Part shown: positions 10,711 to 22,200 of the stretch, one piece after another
Layout: each line of letters begins with the position of its first letter
Position numbering within the stretch: the stretch's first letter is position 1
Assembly (NCBI GenBank): GCA_932294295.1
Contig: OW028586.1
Coordinates: 8,089,701 to 8,153,700, forward strand
Length of the DNA stretch: 64,000 nt
Direction: 5' to 3'
From: Alitta virens
Taxonomy: Eukaryota > Annelida > Polychaeta > Phyllodocida > Nereididae
Notes under the pieces: model-generated
Databases searched by the model: none
Told to the model about the DNA's origin: nothing
Seen by the model: only the letters and a program-made list of their open reading frames with translations
Translations under genes and position numbers: made by a program

Positions 10711-12400
10711 TTATAAGGTTATTAGACTCCATTGGTAACAGTAAATCGCTACTTACGTATTTTAGAAGGTCTTTTCATGGATGATGTTTCACAGCTTAAT
10801 GGTGCCTGACATGTTAACGATGATGATCAGTCTAATGCACAAAGCATGCAAACATTGTTCGTCCAAACGCAGGCACAGGAAGAGTCTTGAAAAATGATTG
10901 TCTTTTTCTGTTTCTGAAATGCTTCTGGCATTTTAGGTTCAAACGTTTGTGGCCAGTAAAGCAATTGTTCTGACGGACCAGATTGGTCATTGGTCAATAT
11001 GGTGGTCACGAACTGACTAACGAGATGTGACGAATCCTCCGGAAAGATATTGTCTCCAGCCATTGCATAGGTTATTAGTTCGAAAGTAATGATTTTATCA
11101 ACCGTATATTGTTCATTACTTTCAGATTAAAAGTTATCAACAAAAGACGAAGCGGTGATAAAACTGAAGAAAATAATTGGTCCACTGGTCACTGAATGGA
11201 TTTTCAATACTGCATGACGATCTTGTTTTTCCTATGGTAATTTCGGGCCTGTTATGAGAGTTGTCACCCAAAGTCGGTTACCATTTCGAAATTCTAATTT
11301 TTTCTGCAAAGTTCTTGTCATCACTTCAATAAATGCTGCAGTATCGCTTCAAAGCACGACAAGGTCATCACCAAAGGCATAATTAACAGTGGAGTCCAAA
11401 AATACTTCCAGATTCCCTGAGATGGAACATGGCTCGTTACCCGGATGAATGCCACCATGTGGTAGAGTGTGGTTTCTTCTTAGTCATTTGGGGAAAACTG
11501 AGCTTCACTTGCTTGGCGAGAGGCTTATTGTCCAGAACCGAACAGACCCCCTCTCAGGATGTAATACCTAAGAGACGGCTGAACAATACCATGCTCATTA
11601 GATCTCAGGTAAACAAGGAATGAAGTAGACAGAGTCCAAAGATAAGATTCCAAATGTATTTGTCAAAAATTCATGTCAAAATTGGTATTGATACTGCTTG
11701 AGTTCTTCAAGACATATTAGTCCATACAGATTATCTTATCTCATGAGTGTGAGTTCATTTGGCAGTTTAGATAGTCATTAAATCCGACTTGATATCAGTG
11801 AATCCATCACGACAATTCAGTCAGTGATCAGAAGTCCTGGCTGATTCCTACAGTGAATTTTGAGTCTAGGATCAGAGATAGCTTTCTCTGACTTCTCTCT
11901 GTGTATCTCAGTCTACTGTGTGTCTTGTTAATCTCTCTCTAGAGCTGGCTGCAGCCCCTTTTTACCCTAGTACCCTTGTGGGCCCTGAGGAAACGATCCT
12001 AGTGATAACTTTTAGAACTTATCAAAACTTCTACCAAATACTGGATTTCTCCACCTAGGGAGCAGTGTAGGAATCACTCCTAAATTTAGAAGCCAAACAT
12101 CTCTGGATTTTGTTAGAGACTTAACAAAATCAACAGAACATACTGAACTCACTCACAAGTTTAAATGAATTTAGAATAAACAATATTTCAGAAGAATCTT
12201 GAAAACAACTGTTTAAAACAATTGATCATAAAATAACCTGGCACATAAACGTTACTATATGACATTATTATTTTGCAAGCAGCATACGACCCAGCCTCTA
12301 TTCGAAACCACCATTTGTTATAGAACCAGCTTCTAATTAAATACAGTACCTGACCTTGATTTTCTTGACAAAGGCAAGTGTCTTCTCTAATGTCTGCGGA
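10711..12400 (-). other. Leader of Ty3-type element; LTR not resolved
   Basis: This segment lies upstream of gag. A 78-codon frame at 10827-11063 (minus) begins MAGDNIFPEDSS but matches nothing I know. Around 11880-11990 the minus strand has a TATA-like AAAAAGGGG followed by a GA-rich stretch, which is LTR-promoter-like. At about 12294-12316 the minus strand reads TAACAAATGGTGGTTTCGAA, where TGG after a CA end could be a primer-binding site. No left-hand partner was found for either candidate, so no LTR is called. Confidence 0.35.
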
Positions 12401-13782
12401 TATCTCCTTTAAGGCCCATGTGCATTTTTAGTCAATATGAGAGGCCTTCTCCTCAGCACCAGTGTGTTCCAATGATATATTGTTTACTTCATATAAGCAA
12501 TAAACCGTTGCCTTTGTGAAAAGCAGTTACATTCATAACTTTGTGTACAGGATTTTCTTGTGCAAATTCATCATCTTGAGGTTATGCAAAAAAACTTATT
12601 GTTGGACATAACGTAAAATTGTCCATCATTGGCCAATATTTAAGGTAAACTTTTCATAGTGTGATTAACAATAATCAACATCACCAAAGTAAGGGCCGAT
12701 TCATGCCCTTCTAAATCCTAATTATGCCCATGTAATTGGAGAAAGGAACAAAGAATTCCTTTAATACAGTCTTCTACACTTTGGCAACCAATACTGAATT
12801 GAGCTTCACGATGGCCATTTATTGATATAATGTTACTTATGCATTGTGCGCAGAGTGCTAATAACCATATTATGTTACCTCAGACATTTCAAAGGAACTC
12901 TTAGTATGGTGAACACCCCAAACTAATAGCGCAACATGAACTTTAACATTTCACATTTTCTGGTCAGCATAGTTTTGGTTTGCAAGACTCATGCAGGATC
13001 TCTACACAGAGAGGTTTCAGATCTAGCAATGGAGGAAAACAACACACAAACATAAATGTGGGACCTTCTGAAGATGACTATGGAAACCAACTGCTTATAT
13101 GTTTATATTATCTTTGGTAGCTATTTTTTGCCACTATACTGGATGTCCTTGATAAATCTGCAAACAGTATTACATAAGCACTGCCTAATTCTAATAGCTC
13201 ATACGTAAAACCCTTGTCAAAGAACTTCATATTAAAAAGAAACTTTGGATGCTGTGCGTGCCCTCAGTACAGGGGCTTTGCGAGAAATGGTGTAAGAAGG
13301 CAGGGTTTACATGTTGATTAATTGACTTTTATTAGTTATAGTTATAGAATAGTATATCGGTACTGAAAGGCAGCACTTAGAATTTAATAGTGTCACCAAA
13401 GTGACTTCTGCATAAAGTCTATTAAAGACTTGAGAGCTTACTTCTTAAATTATGCACCATCTCCCTTTATATACGTACTCAGTATTCACTTCAGCAAGCG
13501 CCCGTGTCATATCGATATAGTGTAATCCAAATGCTAGTGGATAGATCCAGTCTGAATGGCCAGCAAAATCACAGGTAATCCCCCTGCCCAAGTTCTATAG
13601 CATCTGTGGCCATCACCACAATAGTTCCTGACAGGAAAACTGAAAAATCGATCAGCCATTTTTATTTCAGATGAGCAATGGATGAAATATCCAATCACCT
13701 AAGCCATGGTGGGGGTAAGAAAAAAGACACATAGAAAATAGCAAACACTGCAAATAGAGCAATTTATACCATGACAAAATAT

Positions 13783-13829
13783 CTATCACAGTCATTTTCA
13801 TACTGGCATGAACTGACCAACTTTGACAA
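13783..13829. repeat. 47-bp direct repeat, copy 1
   Basis: Identical over 47 bp to 14460-14506, 677 bp away. It begins CTATCACAGTC and ends CTTTGACAA. The intervening sequence shows no ORF. Candidates are the flanks of a short non-autonomous insertion, a local segmental duplication, or a repeated element in the MAP2K7 3' UTR. Confidence 0.85.
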
Positions 13830-14459
13830 ATATATATCCTTCTATTAGCAATAGTATGATGCAGGATTACTAGATTATCAGAAAGACAGTAAGCAATAAC
13901 TTTGTAACAAAGTGTTTAAATAGATTTAATTTTGTGTCATCTGTAAGGGATGCTCCTGCAAATAAGTTGCAAGAGGGAGTTTTTCATTTTGACAAATTTT
14001 GTTGGGACATTGAAAAATTTAGCACTGATTCAATGCGGATTTTTCAAAGACCACAAAAAAAATTCTCCATTTATATACACGGGCCATCGCTATTATGAAA
14101 TGCTGAGAAATTTGATTCAGTCAGCCTAATAGTTAGCAATATATAAAGGGCCAGTGTTTTATAAGAAACACCACTAATATATAAATTGTTGATCAATAAA
14201 CTTCTCAAATATGGGCTTCCAAAAATTAGAAAAATATAACTTTCAGTTAGGACAAGAATTTTGTAATCTGACTTTGTGAAGTTGATTAAAAAAAATACTA
14301 AACCAATTTTGGTAGATATTACATGTTTATTATTACATTTTGTTTTAAAAGACTATAGAACAGCACAAGAATTGTTTCAATTGATGTGACCAGTGTTAAT
14401 GTTATTCATTTTCATATTAACACAATCTCCTCAATATTAAAATACAATAATGAAAAAAA

Positions 14460-14506
14460 CTATCACAGTCATTTTCATACTGGCATGAACTGACCAACTT
14501 TGACAA
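14460..14506. repeat. 47-bp direct repeat, copy 2
   Basis: Second copy of the repeat at 13783-13829, same orientation. The flanks differ (AATAT before copy 1, AAAAAA before copy 2), so the duplication is confined to about 47 bp. Confidence 0.85.
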
Positions 14507-16214
14507 GTATAGCATTAGTTTAAATTACATAATCTTCAATTAAGCATTCAACAAGTGTTATTACAGCATCAAAGCCAATTTAGTAACAAGAAGGTGGCTT
14601 GTGCGACTTTCAACAATATTCTTATCTAAATTACAGAGTGACAACAATTTCCCACCATGAGGCAAAGTAACCAAAGCTCCAAATAATTCGACTCAATTTA
14701 TTCTCATATTTTTCTTTTGAAACAAAACATCTTAGAATTGAAAATGCAATTATAAGAGAACAAGAGCGCATGCAAATGCGCAATGGTGGTAGAGCAGAAC
14801 AGCATGATCTAATAAGTTAAGAACAAAAAGCATATATTGTATAAACAATTGGGGAAATATTCGCAGAAAACACCTTTTGACACGTAGACATGTCAAGTTC
14901 ACCCATTCAGGTGAATCTCACTCAAATGATTTGGCTGTCTCAATTTTAGTATTTTCTATTTTAATTTGTATCTCTGTTAATATTAAATAAATCTTAAAAA
15001 AATTTTAGTGCATATATTATAGTGGGCTTACTAGTGGTAAATAAATCTTTAACATTTTAATGTTGACAAATTGGTTGGATAGGACTAAAACTCACTCATT
15101 TACCACCCATAACTTGGCATCTCTGCTTTTTATTTGGTTAAATTCATGCTTTTGTGTTCTCTGTGAAGCAGAATTGGCGTAATTTCTTGCTTGGAGAGGG
15201 CAACACTGTATACTTCAGCATAACAGGAGTTGCGACACCTGGCGTTTAGAGGTGACTTTAGGCATATATGGCGGAGATACACGAAGATGAACGAGCGACC
15301 AGCGTGCACACAAAATGATGATTTTGAGAAATATACTGGATAGATTAGCCCAGGAATCAGTGCCAAAGACACTGAAGTTCTATACAACAATTTGGTAACG
15401 CCAACAGGTCCATACTTTGAGTGCATATGTGCTTTATACATGCTTGAGCCTTCCGCCATATTGGCCCCATTGGATTAACATATGACTACAAATTTACCGC
15501 TAGGGAAATGGCAAACTGGATGCATTAAGCGCAAACGCTCCCAATCACAAATCTAATATGGTGCATTGCTAACGCGCCATAATAATCAACGATATTTCCA
15601 ATAAGAATTTAAAATCGAACCTTACAACATTGAATCAGATGCAAGTATGTCAAAAGTAACCTTTTTTTTTTAAAGCATACAAAATGTCAGAAGAAAATTC
15701 AATATGACTATTCCAAATATAGTGGGAAATTGTGGCCAATCCAGCACCAAAACAAACAATAAATAATTCAGGTGTGATCATGCAATGAAAATGTGAACAT
15801 AATTCTGCGGAACTAACTTCATATAAGGTAATAGGAACATTATGAAACTGGATATTATTGTATAAAGTTAAAATGCAAGCATAATTGGTAAACTGAAGAA
15901 CTATATTCTGTTCATATCATTAAATAGCACCAATTTCTTGAGAAATTCTTCAATAATTACAACAGCATCAAGGTAGATCTTGATGATCTTTAATATCAAC
16001 CTTAACTTCTTCAATAAATGATTCTCTTACAAAGTCAACTCTATTGTAACTTAAAAGTTACGAACTGTACTTATCGCAGTATCTTGAACTATCATTTATG
16101 TACAGATGTCAAATTAACAGTATCCATCAGCAATGTAGTTTAATGTGTTAATTGCAAAAGTCTATAAGAACATCCTTGAATACGGAGTTCAAGAGAAAGG
16201 CGTCAGCACCATGG

Positions 16215-19200
16215 TTACATAAATATGAAAGGGTTATTTGAGCTGGACATAGACATTGAATGTCCGTTAATTTGAGAGTTGTTGTTGGGTGACGTGAAGC
16301 TAGGGGGCGCTGTGAGGGGTTGGGAGGGGAAGGCAGATGGAGGTGGGATTCTGGAATGGGGCGGAGGCGTCAAACATTGCATAGGGGGAGTGGTCATTGA
16401 TGATAGTGGAGGTGTCATAGTCTGTGGGGGCGATAAGACGAAAGACGTATTGTAACGCTGATGCTGCTGCGAATTCATAAACAACGGTGAAGGTGATGTC
16501 GTTCGGTGCGCAGGTGACATGACGTTCCCTGTCCCGCTGTACGACTGTGACATCACTGATGACGATGATGAGTACTGTGAGGGTGACGTCATGGATGTCA
16601 TTGAAGCTGACATCCCCGCCATGAAGTTATTTGGCGACGTCTGGTAGGGTGGCGACGTCATAAATTGGGGCGAAGACATTAACCTAGCAGGAGAAGGAGA
16701 TGAAGAAGTGTCTGACATACTACTATTGTCAGGTGATCGTGAGTTTTCTAACCCTCCGAAATTCGGTTGAGACCTTGTTCGCGGTGGTACAGGAGGGGCT
16801 AAGTCCTGTAAGTCAGGGTTAATATATGACAAAGAGTCAGAATCATTACTTGAGGCACTCAGTTGTCTTGTTGGTCTTGTAGGCGAGTAGGGCGAGTACC
16901 CTAACGTCGCCAATGACCCGGGACATGACTGAGCGACAGGTAGTTTACCAGCGTCAAATTGTGGCACAGTTTGCACAGGAGGAGGTGAGAGGAATCCCTT
17001 ATAAGATCCCGTTGTTTGAGCATACCAAGCCGCAACGTCCACGTGAATACGCTCGTACCGCACCACAAAATTGTGTTGCTGTAAGAAATGAAACGGACCT
17101 CTTTAGTCTATGTTATTCAACAATTTAGCTTAAAAACTAGACCAGAAACATAAATGTTAGTTTCTCTTCAAACTATAAGTAAATAATAATAATATTATTA
17201 TTTACTTACCAATAATTTCTTGTACTTCGGTCGTTTCTCATAATCCTTTGTTAAACTGTAAAAGGAAGCAACAAACAATTACAGCATACTCTATGACAGG
17301 AGTGAATTGAATACATATGAGACAAACAAGAAAGTAAAGTAATTTATCATCTTACCAATCCCTAACAAAGCCACAGAAATCCATGGAAAAGCCCTGTCCT
17401 GGCGGTAGGAGGGGTGGGTCCTCTTGTAAGATTTTTGCTAATACATCAAAGTCCGTCTTGCAATTTTTGTATGGAAATACACCAGTGGCTAGCTCCACCT
17501 GAAGCAGAGAATACATGTTTCATTCATATAAGGACATCTTGAAACCTTAAATGTACAGAGGAATTTCAGTGCGAACCATCAAAACAAATATGACTTGCCA
17601 CTTGGGGGCTACATGACTGAAGTGCCCTCTTGTGTAAGTTGTGTTAAGTTACAAATTGTTTCCCTTATCCAATTCTTGTCTATTCTTTTAATTACTGTAC
17701 AACAAATGACACCGGCTTATAGCACGCAACTATACTAAGTGGTGTCACTACAGTGACATTGTCTGTTTTTGGGGTATAACATCCCTAGGCAGACCCTAGC
17801 AGTAATCATTTATTGAACTTCATCATTGTATTATCATTTACAAATCATTTAATTACTTAAATATTGTATTATTATTCACAAATGCAGGTTAATGCATTGC
17901 TTCTGGCCTTGACTATTAGACTACAGCAAATATAATGCTTCAGCCTGATAAGCTTTTGCTTCCTCGGGAGCCAATTTAATTGACATAAACGAAACAATAC
18001 AATACAATACTATGAGATAAAAGTAAAACATACCAGTGAAATGCCCAGACTCCATACATCAGCTCTGATGTCGTAATCAGGTTTTGTTGGATCGGGTGGG
18101 TCAATTCTTTCCGGCTGTAAGACAAAAAGAAAATGTCTACTGGTTACTCTCAACATCCATAAATCTGACAATTTAACAGCATATTCACAGTAAAACTCGA
18201 TATATGCTTGAATCCATGATTATTTATGAACTAGCAGATGTCAGGGATAAGCTTTCTGATACTGTCCTGCCAACGAGTGATGCAATCACCATTACTAATG
18301 TATACTGAATTCTGTTTTCTTCCTTTAAACTTTTTTTAAATTTCACATGTACAAATTTATGTCCCAATAAATGATCTATATATATGGTAGCTGCATATCT
18401 GAGACATTTCAATACCAAACTTAAAAATTTAGAACCTTATGATTGCCAAAGTTGGAGATGATCATTAACTACAAACTACAGCTTGATACATCGCTAAACT
18501 ACAGCTTGTTACATCGCTTACTTATGAATACTTACATCTCAGTCACAACAGGACAATATCACAATCAATCTGTGCTTTGAAAGATTTTTAAGATAATTGT
18601 CCTTGTATAATTTCAGAGTACAGTAAACCTTGCATAAGTCAAATACAAATGGACCACCTGATTCATTCAAGTTTGGCAAAGTTTAAACTTAGGCAAAGTT
18701 TCCTCTATTTCATGTCCAGTTCTTAAATATAATTTCCTTGTACATTTGAAAAAGTTATCAGATTTGCTGTAAACAAAAGCAATGCAGGTAACATAAATGA
18801 AATAATATTGCTGCAACTCATAATAGTATGTCCTTACAGCCATGTATGCTGCACATCCAGCACTTCTCGTTTTTGCCTTTGAATCTACCAAACGACCGCT
18901 AATTCCGAAGTCACACAGTTTGATTCGCCCTCTCTCGTCAAGCAGTATGTTAGAAGGCTTCACATCTGAAATATGTGATTAAAAAATGTTAGAATTATAA
19001 TGATACTATGGGTGTCAGATAACACAATTTTATGAGCGTTGAGATGTTTAGAGTGTTTTACTGACCTCGGTGAATAACTCCATGCTCTTCCTTGAGATAA
19101 TTTAAAGCCTTTACAGTCTGAAATTAAATAAACAAACATTCAGTTAATCAATTACATCCTGTATTACAGATTCAATTAAATTTCAAAAAATGTTTGCATC

Positions 19201-22200
19201 AAAATTCCTAAGTCACTCAGCAAAGGCAGAAAAAGAAATACCAAACTTTCACTAAATTTTAAGGTCCTCCCCCCCCCCCCCCCAGGGGGATAGGACCTAT
19301 CTCTGTGAGCATATAGCCCACAGACCTATTGGCACGCTTAATAGAGCGTGACAATGATTAGCAGTGCAGATTTCCAAAGTGGAGGAGGGAGAGCCTCAGG
19401 CTGTATCCTTCCAGGATTAAAATTGTGGTCAAAGGCGAGATAAAACAGAGTGGCAGTGTATGACCTGTGGGACCTGGTATCAGGGTGAAGGTCACGGCTA
19501 CGCAGTCCACTAAACTCTCTTCCCCCTCCTTGTTGAGGATTCTCAGTTGAAGGGATGGAGACAGTATAATCTGACTGAAGGGAGAATGTATGTTTGAGCT
19601 CCCTCAGTGTAAAATTGTGGAACCTGCATGATTTATATATATGTATCCGATCATAAGCAGGTTGTAAAAACCCCAATGGGAATAATAATAAAAGCCGGAG
19701 GGTTGCATTGGGGGAAGAGTGGCCAAGTAGCCTCAGAAATTGGCGATCTGTTTCCGGGCCACTACAGGGTGCATGCGGTGTTGACCATCCGTGAAGACCA
19801 AGTACTTCCTGACCATTCGTACGGGGCAGAGGAGTCTGTCCTCTGCATCTCGGCCTGAGAAGGGTTCCAGGGCTGGTATAAAAAATGGAGCTGGGTACAT
19901 GCCAGGGATTGGGGTCTTGGCTAGGAACCCTGGAACCGTCCTCATGAACATGCCATCTTGTGAGAAGATGAGATCTTGCGGGTCTCGTGAGAACGCCTGT
20001 ATCTCGCCGCGTCTGCTAGATGATGCTAGTGCGAGCAGAAAAACGGTTTTCCAGAGGTATTATTCTGTTAGCCTGGGAGTCCCATTTAGGTGGTTCAAAG
20101 TCCTCTGATCGGAGGATTCGGAGGACTCTGGCTAGGTCCCACTCCTGGACCCGAGGTCGTTCTGGGGTGCGCGAAGCAGCGAACGACATGATGAGTTGCG
20201 AAAGGCATGGATGTAGGGAGACTGGTATCCCATCGATGGACCCTAAGGTGATGGCAATCAATGACCTGTAATTGGTGATCGTCTTCGGGGCTAGTTTCTT
20301 CACCTCGAAGAGGTAGACTAAGAAGTCTGCTAGTTGTTGAACAGAGGCTTCGGTCGGATCGAAATCTCTCTCTATACACCATGAGTAAAGGTTGCTCGAG
20401 TGAGATTGATACAGTCGGAGGGAAGATGCCCTTTGGGATGTTGTGGCATAGAGGGCAACAGTTCCCGAAAATCCATCCTGTCGGAATCTATCCCTGAGAG
20501 TGGCCACACGTGTAGGTTTAGCAGCCCTGGGTTTTGATGGTAAATGTATGATGTTGGCTGTTTGAGAAGATGGTGCCACTGTGGGATTTGCAGAGGGTAG
20601 TGGAAAAGCAGATTGTCGATTTCTGGGAACCATGTCTGGTTCGGCCAGAAAGGAGCTATCAGGAGTAACTTCATGGGTGAATGGCGAAGTTTCCTCAGGA
20701 CCTCTGGTAGAAGTTTGGTTGGGGGGAAGGCGTATGCTATCTCTTCCTCCCACTCTATTGACATAGCATCTATTTTCCATGCTAAGGGATCTGGGCATGG
20801 GCTGACATACTTCGGTAACTGATTGTTGAAGCATGTAGCAAATAGGTCTACTTCCAGATTTGGAAAAAACCAATGAATCCTGGTGAATACTGAGTGGTGT
20901 AGGGTCCACCCTGTCCCTAACACCTGTGAGGACCTGGATAGCTGCTGTGTTGTCGCACAGGAGGGGGATGACTCCTGTATCAACGGCTGAAGAGATAAAG
21001 CTCGGTGGACAGCCCGTAGCTCTAACACGGAGATGTGGAGTAATGACTCCGTGTGAGTCCACTTGCCTGACCTCTGGTGGCCTTCGAGGAACGTGCCCCA
21101 ACCTTGGAGGCTGGCATCTGTCGACATGGTTATGTCGGGCAGGAGAGTGTGTAGAGGGAGTCCAGCTGCCAAACGTTGCGTGTCTTTCCACCATGTGAGT
21201 GCTTGATGAAACACTGGTTGTAGTGTGATCACCTGGTCTATCGATTCTCTTAAGTTGGGAACCCAGGCTTTCACATGGTCTTATGTGCAGTCTGCCTAGT
21301 TTGACAAACTGGGAAGCATGATTCAGTAGGCCCAAGAGTGACAGTAAATGTCGGACTTTTGCTGACTGAGATTTCAGTAGCAATTGTGTAATAGTCAGAA
21401 TTTTGGAGATTTCCACTTGCGTGGGCCAGATCCAAAATTCTGTCAGGTCTATGTCCATGCCAAGGAAGATGAACTGTGTCCGCGGGGTTAGGTCGGATTA
21501 CAAGAAGTCCTAGGCGGCAGAACAGGTCTAGGACTTGTTGGGTGTGTGCTTCGACGATTCGGGGTGAAGGTCCTCGGATCAACCAATCGTCGAGATAGCG
21601 GTGGAGTTGGAAACCTCTGGATCTTAGGTGAGCCGATACTGGATCTAGAAGTTTGGTGAATACCCTCGGGGCTATATTCAGGCCGAAGCACATGGCCTTG
21701 AATTAGTAATAATTGCCCTGGATGTGAATGAGGAAATATTTCCGGAATCCTATGGCTACAGGAAAGTGCAGGTATGCGTCTGAAAGGTCTATACTCGTTG
21801 CCCATTCTCCCGGTTGTAATTGGCTTTTGATGGAGCGGTCTGTCTCCATGTGGAAATGTGGGCATCGAATGAACTTGTTTAGAGATGTTAGGTCTATGAC
21901 CAGACAGAAACCTCCTGACTTCTTGGGAACTGTGAAGAGGTGGGAATAGAAGCCTGGAGATGGGTCTTCTACCACTTCTAGCATCTGTGTGGGACTTGTT
22001 GTGCAGGCGCGGACCTGTAGGTTGGCTTGGCAGATTTGCCGCCGTTGTTGTTGCGTTGAAATTAGACTGGCGGGCCGTTGAGGTGTGTGGTCCAGCTGAA
22101 GTCTGGGTGCTGGGTCGCGACCTGGAGTAGGCCAGCGACCTAGATTTGTCCGTTAGGGAGGACACCATGAGGTGTTCCCTTTCTTCTCTTGCCGCTCGTC

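Larger units (their letters stand above)
12401..16214. other. MAP2K7 3' UTR and downstream DNA, no other gene
   Basis: This follows the MAP2K7 stop codon at 16215 on the minus strand and must contain its 3' UTR. Several minus-strand AATAAA words occur (plus TTTATT), for example near 15129 and 14329, but none is supported by a clear GU-rich follower, so the polyadenylation site is not fixed. No ORF here looks like a protein. The only clear structure is a 47-bp direct repeat, listed separately. Confidence 0.45.

Noticed and set aside
12290..12330. Minus-strand TAACAAATGGTGGTTTCGAA as LTR end plus primer-binding site of the Ty3-type element
   Set aside because: The TTCGAA position does not fit a tRNA 3' end, gag starts 1.6 kb away, and no second copy of the presumed LTR was found on the left.
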